From Gnetum montanum (lineage: Eukaryota; Streptophyta; Gnetopsida; Gnetales; Gnetaceae), in NCBI GenBank assembly GCA_015680685.1, contig MNCI01007744.1, forward strand, positions 18,246 through 43,068: a stretch of DNA of 24,823 nt, written 5' to 3'. The notes under the pieces are model-generated. The model ran no database searches. It had not been told where the DNA came from and was given only the letters and a program-made list of their open reading frames with translations. Numbering within the stretch: the stretch's first letter is position 1; the number at the start of each line of letters is the position of its first letter. A program made the translations under genes and the position numbers. This document shows positions 1 through 10,024 of this stretch, in pieces.

Positions 1-30
1 GGGGTGGTGGTGGGGTGGGAGGAGGAGGGG
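1..30 (+). other. G-rich tract, possible G-quadruplex
   Basis: The first 30 bases are G with a few T and A, and contain four runs of three or more G with short loops. This fits a G-quadruplex motif, but it lies at the window edge so its full extent is unknown. Confidence 0.4.
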
Positions 31-1113
31 TAACCAATTCATAGTGGATAGGATAGTAGGGTGTAACAAACATGGAAGTTGATTCAAGGGCAAGTTAGGG
101 AATGAGTTTGATGCAAGCAATGCATCTCGGATCCTTAAAACATAGGAAAGGTTAAAACCTTGAGTTTGTGAGCCATTCTTGCTCATGAAGAAAAATTTAT
201 GAGGTGATTTTTTAGCCCAATCAATCCTAGGAAGGGCCTTCCTAACTGAGTTCTATGTGGACTTCTACTCAATTAATAAGAAATTATTATAAAGATAAAA
301 ATAAAAATATGTACATTATTTAGGAATAAATCACCATAATATCAATTGATATTGTTTCTTGTGACTTAGGATGACTAGAATAAGCCACATTATCAACAGA
401 TATTGAAGTATTGATGTCTATAGCACCTTAAAAAAAATCCTAGAATGGGTTATATCAAAGAAGACCGAGGGGCTAATATCTCACCATAAGATAAATCAAG
501 GTATATAGATTCTAGTGATATAGTTTGATATCATTATGACAAAACTCATGTTATTAAGATAAATTTTGATTTCATAGATTTGAATTTAGATGAAAATAAA
601 GGGTATATCAATCCATACTGATTAAATTGATATGGTTTGAACACAAACAAATTTTTTTCAAAATGTTGCATCTGAACAATGCAACATCAATATAAATTGA
701 TATGTTAATTAAAAATATTGATTCTTATAACCAAGATAAATAGAGATCGATACGTCTGAGAATTTCCCAAGCACATATTATTATTAATATTATCATGATA
801 GGAATTGATACGTTAGTAACCTGAATTCATTATATATTGATCCATATCAATGGATCTATAAAGTTTGACCTAAAATGCTATGATTCATATCAAATTTGTG
901 AGAGGTATCGACATCATTAAAATTAAAAATAAGAATAAAAATAAAAAAGGTAATGAGGAAGGCAACGAATTTAATATAAAAGCCATCACCTTGATGATGA
1001 CATTATATTTTTGGAAATGTGGGTAGCATGATTTAGGATGTTTACATTCAACACTTAGGGCCTCCATTTCTTCTTGTATTTTCATCTACAATACACATTC
1101 AGGAGGGATCACA
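31..1113. other. AT-rich spacer, no gene seen
   Basis: I see no supported gene here. The stretch is AT-rich and scattered with ATTGATA/TATCAAT words (near 341, 629, 697, 747, 805 and 836). They look like remnants of an old low-copy repeat but do not settle into a clear period. Confidence 0.5.
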
Positions 1114-2398
1114 ATGAGTAGTGGGGTCTAGGCACCATGTGAACCTCCAATCTTGACTGTCCCTTCCAAAGGTAAGATGATTTACCATCATTCTTGGATT
1201 TTTCTCCAAATTTGGAAAATGATGTTAATCTTGTATTTTTTTAATTTTTGTTGTTAGTGCACAATATTTCCTTTTAATATGGTTGAATCTACAAGTTCTA
1301 AGCAGTAGGTAAAGATAAGTAGGGGTTTTAATGAGGAAACAACCAACAATTTTAGCATGTTGAACAACTTGGTTTTTCTACAAGTGCCAAGGAGAAAATG
1401 TCTCAAAACTACTTCATGGAATAATGAAGCTAACTACTATGAGTGGTTCAACCACATAGATTTGGTGGTGCTAAAAAATTGGAGGTGATGGACTATAGGG
1501 CTTTCATTAGGCCCCCTATTGATTGGTACACCCAGAAGAAGGTTCTAGAGTTTTATTGAAATTTAAAACTACATTTAAGAAAGGTAAATCCCCCAAAATG
1601 TTACTTGGTGTCTTCCATTTGGAAGACAAGAGTGAAGATCATGGTATCTAGGTTGTAGGAGTGGTTTGGGCTCCCAACTATGGGGAGGATATTTTTTACC
1701 CAAAAGCAAGTATGAATAAGGAGTATGACCTCTTCCATTAGTTTATTAGAAAAATAGACTCCAAGAGGCTTAAGGCGTAGGAATTTCATTTTGTCAACCT
1801 TTGCCTTGAACACTAGGTCATGGCAAGGATGATTGTTACCAATGTTCTTCTTTCCACCCACATGATCTATGTGCTTAGCCATACACTTTGCATCATGAAG
1901 GCATTGAAGTACAAGGAGGAAGTAAATTTTTCTTACCTCTTGATTATGTATTTAGTATATCATTATAACGATGATGCCTTGAAATTATTTTTTCCATTCC
2001 TGATTTCAAAAATCCTCCAAAAATGTGGAGTCCCTAAGCTGAATATGGGAATGAAGGTGCACCTTACAAGTTTCAAGGACACTTTTTCCCAATCTCTTAA
2101 AATATATACAAAGGTTGGTCCATTCATCAAGGAATCACAGGAACCTAGTTCTTCATTGGTGCCTAAGGCTAATGACATTCATGGATTTTGAGATGAAGTT
2201 TGGTCCCAGCAACATGAGCTCCAGGACACATAGAGAAAGATTCTCACAATGCTTGAGAAGGTCAACTCAACCCTCACCACCATGGACAGAAGGATGGTGG
2301 ACATTGAAAGACATATCCACCCTCAAATTTGTGATGATGATGAAGGGGTAGAACCCTCTCACTTTGAAGAGGATATGGAGGTTGAAGTTGGTTCATAA
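1114..2398 (+). pseudogene. Decayed plant transposon-protein-like gene, two exons
   Basis: A possible first exon starts at ATG 1114. It ends at CCAAAG|GTAAGA, and a T-rich intron (1172-1257) ends in TTGTTAG. A second candidate start is ATG 1279. The body reads in frame 1 (1279-1485), then frame 0 (1488-1560), then frame 2 to TAA 2396-2398, so at least two frameshifts are present. Recognisable pieces are EWFNHIDLVVLKNWR, then IDWYTQKKVLEFY, then LFFPFLISKILQKCGV near 1990-2032. In order and spacing these resemble the N-terminal, FYxNL and 'FP.LI..L...GV' parts of the family annotated as putative plant transposon protein. The C-terminus (about 2201-2398) has leucine heptads (LTMLEKVNSTLTTMDRRM), then an acidic tail. 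In-frame stops (for example 1652, 1739, 1778, 1814, 2189, 2234) are the kind a C-to-T or G-to-A change would make from Gln, Arg or Trp codons. Function is unknown; the family match is from memory. Confidence 0.5.
1172..1257 (+). other. Candidate spliceosomal intron
   Basis: The donor is AAAG|GTAAGA and the acceptor is TTGTTAG|TG. The 86-bp body is AT-rich with a long T tract before the acceptor, which is the plant intron style. The exon 2 reading frame right after it is decayed, so phase cannot be confirmed. Confidence 0.4.
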
Positions 2399-2883
2399 GC
2401 TTTATGCATGCCTCAAATTTAATCTTGCATTTTATGTTGGTTGTGTAAATATTATGGTGACTATGGATAATTTAAATTTTCTTGCTTTATATTAAATTTT
2501 GGTACTAAATAGTGGATGTTAGTGATCATTTGTTTATGTGTATATACTTTAGATGTATCGAGTTTTGGATTGCCAATGATATCATGCATATAGTAGAAGC
2601 ATATTATTTATAATTCTGTTTGATTTCCTTTTATAGCTACACATATATATTAATGTTTTTCCTTATTTGATTCCACCTATATGGCCAAGCACTCACTCAA
2701 GGCTAGTCAAGGGCTATGTTAAACCCTGAATTGCTTTAGATTTTAATGTTATAAACTATTTTTTTTTTACCATTTTCATATATCAAAGCTAATCAATTTT
2801 GTCAATATACATCAATAAGTACTAATTTTTCTTTTAAGCTTGTAAATCATAGGAAATTTTAGGAGTGATGGAGATTGGTATCT
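2399..2883. other. AT-rich 3' flank, no gene seen
   Basis: This is AT-rich sequence after the transposon-protein pseudogene, with 3'-UTR-like composition. I see no coding or repeat structure in it. Confidence 0.4.
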
Positions 2884-2927
2884 ATTATATTGATCATCAT
2901 AGTAGCTATGATATGGATCAATATAAT
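2884..2927. repeat. Long AT-rich hairpin
   Basis: The left arm (2884-2902) pairs with the right arm (2906-2927) around a TAG loop. There are 12 paired bases (ATTATATTGATC), a 3-nt bulge on the right arm, then 7 more paired bases (ATCATAG). It could be a relic of a small inverted-repeat element; no target duplication was found. Confidence 0.55.
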
Positions 2928-3050
2928 GAGATTTGATAGAGCAATAGCCTCAATAAGAAATCAAGATATTTATTTTCATAAAATGGGTGATTTGGATTAA
3001 TAATAAAAGATCCCAAAATTGATGATTAAGTTTCATAAAGATTTGAAACG

Positions 3051-3077
3051 ATTGTTATCCAGTTCTTTGATAACAAT
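3051..3077. repeat. Short perfect inverted repeat
   Basis: ATTGTTATC at 3051-3059 and GATAACAAT at 3069-3077 form perfect 9-bp arms with a 9-nt loop. It lies about 50 bp upstream of the TATA box at 3126. Confidence 0.45.
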
Positions 3078-3125
3078 TAATTCTCAGAATAGTTATTTTC
3101 ATACCTAATTGTAAACTCCTTTGAG

Positions 3126-3133
3126 TATAAATA
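3126..3133 (+). promoter_or_regulatory. TATA box of a possible decayed LTR
   Basis: GAGTATAAATAAGAG is a good plant TATA box. It is followed by CA-rich, AACTCAAGAGAG-like sequence of the sort found after the TATA box in copia-type LTRs. LTR ends and target duplications could not be recognised, so 'old solo LTR' is only an inference. Confidence 0.3.
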
Positions 3134-3359
3134 AGAGTTTCAATCTATGCATTTGAGATGAATAACTCAAGAGAGAACCCACATCAAATTGAATATTCTT
3201 TTGTATTAAAACTATTAAGGAAGAGTATTAATGCTTTGTGATAATCAACAATCATTGATGTATGAAGGCTGTGAAGTTGTTGCATTGTGGAGATAGTAGA
3301 GCAAGGTCAAAAATTAGGTGACATCTCCTTTGTAATATTTTATATTTTTGATAAATTTA

Positions 3360-3922
3360 TGTAACTTCAATTTTTTTTAATCAGCTTATTCCATCTTTGA
3401 ACTTAATATTAGAAGTTAAGGTGAATTTTTATTGATTTTACTTATGGGTGATAGTCATAAGTATGAAGTTTTTGATTGAATTTAGATCTAACTGTTATTT
3501 TTCTTAATGGTATTTTTGACTTTGAAATTATTCCTTCATGGATATGACTCACAGGTTAGTCATAGATGAGGTGACATCTCTAAAATGAAGATAATAGTGA
3601 AGGTAATTTAGCAAAAAACTTTATTTGGCTCATTAAGGTGCCATAGGGCACTAAAAAAATCAAATATAAAAAATCCCAATACACTAGGTTTTAAGACTTA
3701 AACACATTTTTATGTTTGGAAATTATGCCCAAAAAGACATGTAAGTAGTGAAACAAGTTAGAAGCTTCAAGCATTGGAAAAGTACAACTATGGTAGTTCA
3801 TCTTTGATTCCTAATGGTTAAAAAAGCTCCATGCCCCACTAAAACCCTAGGAACTATTACTAGGAAACTTCTAGGTACTAGGAGATAATAGAAAAAAGCT
3901 AGAAAAAATTACGCAATGGTTT
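3360..3922. other. AT-rich spacer, no gene seen
   Basis: I see no coding or RNA feature. A weak further unit of the downstream ~190-bp repeat may lie near 3728. Confidence 0.35.
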
Positions 3923-5300
3923 TTATGCTAGGTCGATGAGTCCAATATGCTGCCCAATGTATTGAGATGGGAGGTAAGATTAAAATGCCTAAATGAAACC
4001 TTAGGTAACCTTCTAAATTGACAACCCTAACCTTCAACCCTAGTTGGAACCATTGATACACATAAAACTCAAAAGGGCAAGCCAAAAAGAGTCAAAACTA
4101 GTTAATTCATGTCTTTTATATTAGATATGTAAAGCCTATACTTTGAATAGCATATATGGAGCATAAAAATTTCCAATAGACTCTTCTTTGTTCTTCCATG
4201 TTGTGTAAAAACCCTTATCTTAGCACAAAATACTAGGTGCTAGTTTGTAAGTCCTGAGGGGAAAAAAGATGATTGAAATAACCTCACAAGCTTAAATTTT
4301 GATATTTTATGCTAGGAATGTAGGCTTTATACACTAGCCAATGTATAGGCTAGCATCAAAGTAAAGAACAAGCCTTATCCTAGTCCAAATGACCTCAAAA
4401 TACATCATTCGAGTCACCAAGCCCTAGTCGTGGACATCAGTGACTTCAGAGACCAAGAAGTTAAGTAGAATTGACATAAAAACTACCAAAACTTAGTTTA
4501 TATGATGAGCATCTATGGTTTATATGTTGGCCAATGTATAAAAATATTGGTTGAGAGTTTAGACAAGATTTTAACATCCCATATTGTTTGAAATTTGAAT
4601 GGAGAAGCTTGGGATCCCTGAACTAGAAGCCACCTATAATAACCCTATTTAAGCATGGAAAAATTGAGTTTTAGCGCTTCTACACTAAGGCATCAGGCAT
4701 TATACACTAGCTAGCATATAAACTACAAATAAGCCTTGGTTAACTTATTTTGACCTAGGAGAAGCCATTTTTTAATACTAAGACCTATGCTCTACCTTAT
4801 AAACTTAATATATCAAAAATCCCAAATTCAGCAATCCCATGAACCAAATTTTTGGCATATATATGCTAGGGCCTAAGCTTCATATGCTAGCCAGCATATA
4901 AACTAAGGTCTGAAAGCTTCTAATGACTTTAATAACTCAAACTAACATCAAAATTGGCATATTGCCTTTCGTGAACCATTGTGCTCACACCCAAAGAGCT
5001 TGACACCTAAAATAAAGTTAGAAGAGCCTCCTTGAATCAATGTTTTCATGATATATGTTGGGACCTTAAGTTACATGTGTTGGCCAGCATATAGGCCAGC
5101 ATAAAAGTCATAAACATCCTTTTTCCTTACTAAAAACAAGCTTAAAATGACCATTTAGGGTGTCCAAACCCTTCTACAAGATCCAAAAGCTATCATGGGA
5201 GCCCAAGAATACCCAAAACTAAGCCTAGATCACCTAGAAATCACATATCTCAATCTCATATGATGGTATACTAGTTTCATACGCTAGCCAACATACGGGC
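3923..5300 (+). repeat. Degenerate ~190-bp tandem array with hairpin core
   Basis: About eight diverged units have cores near 3923, 4118, 4306, 4500, 4670, 4855, 5050 and 5258, a spacing of roughly 170-208 bp. The core reads TATGCTAGG, then a short spacer, then CATATGCTAGCCAGCATA. The second part is nearly self-complementary (TATGCTAGCCAGCATA). The best unit is 4854-4905. The sequence between cores is poorly conserved. The array lies just upstream of the plus-strand pol fragment. Confidence 0.6.
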
Positions 5301-5409
5301 CCAAAGAATGAAGGTTTGAGTAGGTGAAATTTAGTTTAGGCTCATTAATTCTTAACCCCAAAGACAACCAGAAGCATTATAATGACCTTTCCAAGTCAAA
5401 TAGGCCCCT

Positions 5410-5438
5410 ACCATGGCTAACTAAGGCCTAAAAATGGC
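5410..5438 (-). repeat. Single 29-bp repeat unit upstream of plus pol
   Basis: Read on the minus strand, this 29-base stretch matches the 29-bp unit of the arrays at 11817 and 21579 at about 24 of 29 positions. It starts ACCATGGC and contains ACTAAGGCCT on the plus strand. Its orientation relative to pol is the same as in the minus-strand copy. Confidence 0.55.
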
Positions 5439-5561
5439 AACCTATGGCCATGTTTGACCACATGCTATCCTACCTTGCCTTGTTTATCCTTGTGTCACTA
5501 TGTTTTAACCTTGCTTAATCCTATGTTTGTAATAATTTACATTATTTGACAAGTTTATCAC

Positions 5562-6306
5562 ATAGGTGCCATTTAATGTGCTTTTGGTTGATGTGTAGGA
5601 CTAGATTATGGACACTTGTGCACTATTTAGCTTACCTCTAAGCCTAAGTGGACCTTATAGTGATGTTGAAAGATCCATTGATGTTAGTTACCTTGATCTT
5701 GAGCTTGAGAGCTTGTTCAATTATGTAGCCTCTATAGAAAAGCCTTTTGAATGGCCTAAACACCTAATTAAAACCATTAATCTCAAGGCTAGTGACATTA
5801 CTAAAGACTCTCTAGTTGAGGTTCTACTCACAACACACAATGGTGAGGAGAAAACACTAAAATTAAGTTTCTCACTTAAACTGAAGTAGGCTTAAGACAT
5901 CATCAAGGTTCTTCAAAAAAACATTGAGGTATTTTCCTAGTCATATGAAGATATGGTAGGTCTCAATCCATGACTAGTGCAATACAACATCATACTTGAT
6001 CCTAGCATTAAACTTGTCAAACAAAAAGTTCACAAAATTAGAATAGGTCTAGCCTTGGTAGTTCGTGATTATATCATGAAAGTTTACCAAGCTAGCTTCA
6101 TCCAAGCTATGAATTATGCTAATTGGGTGTCCAACATACTAGTAGCCCCTAAGAAAAATGGGAGCATACATATTTTCATTGATTTATAAAACCTAAATAA
6201 GGTAACTATCAAAGATGATTTCCCTTTGCTTAGTATCGACCAACTCATTGATACTAAAATTGGACATGCCTTATTGTATTTCATGGATGGGTTCTCGGGA
6301 TACAAT
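5562..6306 (+). pseudogene. Ty3/gypsy pol fragment (pre-RT spacer and RT N-terminus)
   Basis: This is a decayed piece of a retrotransposon polyprotein. The spacer between protease and RT reads from ATG 5608 (YLDLELESLFNYVASIEKP; LLTTHNGEEKTLKL). The RT start follows: LVQYNIILDPSIKLVKQKVH near 5980, NWVSNILVAPKKNGSIHIF near 6121, DDFPLLSIDQLID near 6212, and FMDGFSGYN ending at 6306. The last holds the first catalytic Asp of RT. The copy ends abruptly there and the YVDD region is missing. In-frame stops occur at 5887, 5893, 5938, 5971 and 6187. The homologous minus-strand pol (11632-8089) shows Gln at the 5893 position (CAA versus TAA) and Arg at 5971 (CGT versus TGA), so those two arose through C-to-T changes. 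The minus copy shares the stops at 5938 and 6187. Confidence 0.85.
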
Positions 6307-7072
6307 TGTTGCAACTAAAAACCTTGATTACTGGAACAAAAAGGAAACCAAGGATCCCTAGTGCAAGCAACTCCTCAACCCAAAAACCCCTAGCCCTTAA
6401 TGATGAAAATGGGATTCACAGCACCCTAGCCAGTTCAGAAGATCAACTAGGGAATTGAAAGATGCAAAATGTGGAAATATAAATAGATTGAAATAATTCA
6501 CAAGTAATAAATTTATCTTTGAATACAAAACTCAAAATTTAAAAATTTATTGAGAAAATAATAACAAATAAGCTAGATAAATATATACAAATGATGTCTA
6601 GATGAGAAAAAATGGGATCCACTTGTATAAGATTTTAAATCCCATTGAAGCTGAGATGATTAGATTCCCCAACTAGGTGCCAAGCCACTCGTGATGCTAT
6701 AGAACCTTTCTTTACTACTACAACCTTGGATCTACTAATTTGGGTTCCTACTGGGGGGTTAAAAAGGTGGAATCTTTCAATGCCAAGTTGCTCCACATTG
6801 GGTTTGAAATCCCATAAGTGCAATGTTAACACCTTCACCAAATCTCAAGGCTTTAATTATTCCACACTAGTGTTCAAGAGACTACAAGTATGAAAACTTG
6901 CAAGAGCTCTTGAGTGCTTAAACATGTCTTAGGTGTGGATTTGTATGCAATGTTTTTACTGAAAATTGATGAATTACCAAAGTGCTTATGTGTCAAAATT
7001 GCTGAATATGAGAAAACTTGCAAGCCTCTTTGTTTTAAAATTGCTGAATCTATAAATGGTGTTGGAGTTTGG

Positions 7073-7081
7073 CTTTTATAG
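7073..7081 (-). promoter_or_regulatory. Minus-strand TATA box
   Basis: On the minus strand this reads CCCTATAAAAGCC, a strong plant TATA form. It is the best support for an LTR or promoter on the minus strand in this segment. Confidence 0.4.
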
Positions 7082-7404
7082 GGTTTTCGGGTCATGAAAG
7101 GAGCTACAAATTGGCTATGATTGGGCTGAAAATTGACTATGCAAAAACTGTAGAATGGTTGCAAATTTGATGTAATTTTGCTACAAATTGGTTGCTAAAT
7201 TTAGGTGAAATGGATGCCCAAATTTGAGGGTTACTAAACATAGTAACCGAGGCACCCCTTCCACACTAGAGATGAATCTTCCATGTTAAGCTCTTCACCA
7301 TGCCTGTTGAAGTGGATGGTCAACATTGAAGTGCATAACTTGATGAATTTTTCTTCTTGTGGTTTCCATGCTAGGGGTTTGAATTTTCCATGTTGAGGTG
7401 AGTA

Positions 7405-7435
7405 GGGGGGCGGGGGCAAGGGTAGGGGGTGGGGG
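7405..7435 (+). other. Strong G-quadruplex candidate
   Basis: Five G runs of three to six bases are separated by loops of one to three bases (GGGGGGCGGGGG, CAA, GGG, TA, GGGGG, T, GGGGG). This is an outlier in the AT-rich surroundings. It lies about 330 bp upstream of the minus-strand TATA box. Confidence 0.6.
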
Positions 7436-7490
7436 AAAGTTTCCAATTTGGGGGAAAACTTTCCAATTTGAGGGGAAAGTTTCCAAAATG
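7431..7490 (+). repeat. Three ~20-bp repeats, GGGGAAAGTTTCCAATTT
   Basis: Three consecutive units carry GGAAAGTTTCC or GGAAAACTTTCC, each close to a palindrome. They run straight on from the G-rich tract. Confidence 0.6.
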
Positions 7491-8018
7491 TGCCTTTGGT
7501 ATCCACGTTGAAGGGGGGAAACTTTTGAAACCCCTCAACCTTCCACAATAGGGGTAGGTGAGATCTACCCTCTGCATGTGCTTTTAGTATAGAAAAATGT
7601 CTACCCCACCATAAAACCCATCAAATGTCCTTTTTTGGCATTCCAAAAGGCATTTTTGACCCACCCCAATTCCAAATATAGCCACTAGATAACTTTTTTC
7701 ACTTAAGGAATGAGGCTTTGACCACTTATGAGGCATTTTTCGGCTTCAAAATTTTAAAGTATTTGAAATTTCGCATTATGGATTACAATTTTCACATTTA
7801 CAATGAAATTTCATCTTGGGTTCCATGGGGTGAAAGCTACATGATGAAGATTGGTTATAACATGCAAAATTCTGTGGTGTGTCAATGGCTCCTCTTTGTT
7901 GGTGTTTGGAGGATTGACTTGAGAGGCACTGACAAAGAATACAAAACATAACTACATATTATAATGTTACAATGGATAGAGGCCACATGAGAATCAAGCT
8001 ATCTAGATTACCAATGTT

Positions 8019-8087
8019 GCTAGTTTAAGATTGTGGTAGGCCTTGGTAGGCCATGCCACCAGTTTAAGGTGGTAGAAAACCATTGAA
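8019..8087 (+). repeat. Two 29-bp repeat units with internal 10-bp duplication
   Basis: Units begin GCTAGTTTAAG at 8019 and ACCAGTTTAAGG at 8058. The 39-bp spacing is 29 plus a 10-bp duplication (GTAGGCCTTG/GTAGGCCATG). They lie just beyond the 3' end of the minus-strand pol. Confidence 0.55.
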
Positions 8088-8099
8088 AGTAGGCTTGCT

Positions 8100-9000
8100 T
8101 GTTGATGATCTATTGAATACATGTAGTATGGATTTAGATAGGGATGATTGACTAGATTAGGAAACTTATTCTCATCCATGTTGGCTATTCTGAATGCTTT
8201 GTTTCCATAGGCTCTAGTGTTAAGGAAGGGCCCTTCCTAGTTGGCTGAGAATTTTTTTGCATGCTCATGAATGGCCTTGAGGATGAGGTCCCCTCCTTGA
8301 TCTTATGCATGGTCAGGTTATGGTAATGTTGTTGCTTCTACCTATTTTCATACTACTTGATGTGAGTAAGCACCTGCATACATCGCTCTTCCATTAAATC
8401 TAGTACTACTATCTAGAAATCCTTGCTTTGCTCGTTGTTGATGAAGTTGGTCAAGGCTAATTAGAGTGATGGTACTTGTAATTCAAGAGGTATAACAACT
8501 TTAGAACCATAAAGAAGGCTATAAGGGATCATGTCGATTTTCATGCAATAGGTTGTTCTATATGCAATAGTACATGGATAAGCAACTCATGCCACTTCTA
8601 CTTGCTATTGTTGAGCATCTTTTTGAACAAGTTGATGATGTCCTTGCTACTTACTTTTGCTTGTCCATTGGCTTGGGGGTAGTAAGGTGATGAGAAAGAA
8701 TGCTTAATTCATAGGTTGTGATAAAAATCCTTGGTTTCTTAGCTATTTAGTTAAGGTTCATTATCTATAAATATGGTCATGGGTATGCCAAAACAAGCTA
8801 TAATGTTATCTAGGATAAACCTGCAAACTTGTTTAGATGTGGTCTTCCTTAGGGGAATAGCTTCAACCCACTTGGAAAAGTATTTAGTTGTAGTGATGAT
8901 GAAGCTATGCCCTATGGTAGATTTAGGCATTATGGGTCTAATGATATCTAACCCCCATCGTTGAAATGACCATGTTATCTAGGTCATATGTAACTTAGTT
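8100..9000 (-). pseudogene. Integrase core and C-terminus remnant
   Basis: In the minus-strand reading, RWGLDII carries the first catalytic Asp. SFIITTTKYFSKWVEAIPLR follows, then GIPMTIFIDNEP with the second Asp. Next comes PYYPQANGQAKVSSK. In the family the last motif is GQAEVSNK, so the catalytic Glu is replaced by Lys (GAA to AAA). Downstream, KFSANWEGPFL is the C-terminal part that follows the core in gypsy integrases. Several stops interrupt it. Confidence 0.8.
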
Positions 9001-9039
9001 GGTGATACATGTATCAAGTTGCTATATTGTTGGCATGTG

Positions 9040-9329
9040 TTGCATCGCTTAACCTTTTGTAGGAAGTCATTTTTCATATGGGGTCAATAGTAGCCTCACC
9101 ATTTAATCTTAGTAGCCATGGCTCTAGGTCCTATATATCCATAACAAACACCCTCATGAACCTCCTCTAGGACTATTTTGACTTTGATTTTGCCTAAGCA
9201 CTTTAGGAGTATGCCATCATCGGATGGTTGACATAATGTGTTATCACCTACGATGGCATACTTCTTTGATCGCTTGTGTATGACATATTTTTGAGAAGTG
9301 TTCAAGCACTGTGAGGATTCACCATGCAT
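9040..9329 (-). pseudogene. Integrase N-terminal zinc finger remnant
   Basis: The minus-strand frame 9329-9096 reads SDDGILLKCLG, VLEEVHEGVCYGYIGPRAM, then after stops RCNTCQQ near 9045. This is the HHCC finger of plant gypsy integrases. The second His of the usual HEGxCGGHxGPR is Tyr here (CAT to TAT type), so zinc binding should be lost. Confidence 0.8.
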
Positions 9330-9605
9330 AAGGAAAAATTTGATATCATCATACTACTCCTTGGAAGGAGTAGTATGAATGATGGCAACAAAGGTAACCT
9401 TAATGTTCTATGTAATGGGAGTAGCGTAGTCCACTGTTAAGGTAGGCAACTTGCTAAACACATTTGTAGTCACACTAAGGGCTAATGTTGCAATTAAATC
9501 AGCTATGGTATTTTCATTTTGAGGTATGTATTGGATATCAACATCTATGAATTGTTGTTGTAATTTATTTCCTAAGTCACAGTAAGATTGTAAGTGCTTT
9601 GCTTT

Positions 9606-9869
9606 TTATGCATATACTTTGGTTACTTGGTTAACCATGAGTTGTAAGTTTCCTTTAATGGCTAGGCATCTGATTCCTAGGTCATGAGCTACCATCATTC
9701 CTATGATCAAACCCTCATATTTTGCTATGTTGTTGGTACATGAAAATCCAAAATGATAGGCAAAGGATTGGATTTCACCAAATGGGAATGTTATGATGGT
9801 AGCAGCACTAGCCCCATGGGTGGTTGAAGCTCTGTCAAAGTTCATGACTACCTCATAACCGTCAGGCAC
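9606..9869 (-). pseudogene. Archaeal-type RNase H (aRNH) remnant
   Basis: The minus-strand frame reads FDRASTTHGASAA, then FPFGEIQSFAYHFGFSCTNN, IAKYEGLIIG, DLGIRCLAIKGNLQLMVNQV. This matches the second RNase H of Tat-lineage elements (usual forms FDGAS, NNxAEYEAL, GDSQLVVNQ). The first Asp is kept. The catalytic Glu is Lys (AAA), and the Asp of GDSQ is Asn (GGA AAC). Both fit G-to-A transitions, so the enzyme is inactive. Confidence 0.8.
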
Positions 9870-10024
9870 CTGGCTAATTATGTTAATGTGTTCATTAGGG
9901 AACTCAAAGTATATGGCTACTTGTCATCAACCAGTGAAACTATGAGTTGTACAACTATAGCTTGACCTTTTGTTGAAGATTGAGAGACGTAATGGAGGTC
10001 GAACTCTATAGTTATGGATTTCCA

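Larger units (their letters stand above)
6307..7968 (-). mobile_element. LTR-like segment interrupting the RT (limits uncertain)
   Basis: The RT match stops at 6306, and sequence starting TGTTGCAAC begins at 6307. On the minus strand this would be an LTR end (...TTGCAACA). A minus-strand TATA box lies at 7073-7081, and G-rich repeats (7405-7490) would be in the region upstream of it. I could not find the other end or a target duplication, and the RT does not resume afterwards. A deletion or a different kind of junction is therefore equally possible. No real gene is seen inside; the short open frames lack family resemblance. Confidence 0.35.

Noticed and set aside
7718-7951. 77-residue open frame on the plus strand
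   Set aside because: No recognisable motif, start context or neighbours; probably chance.
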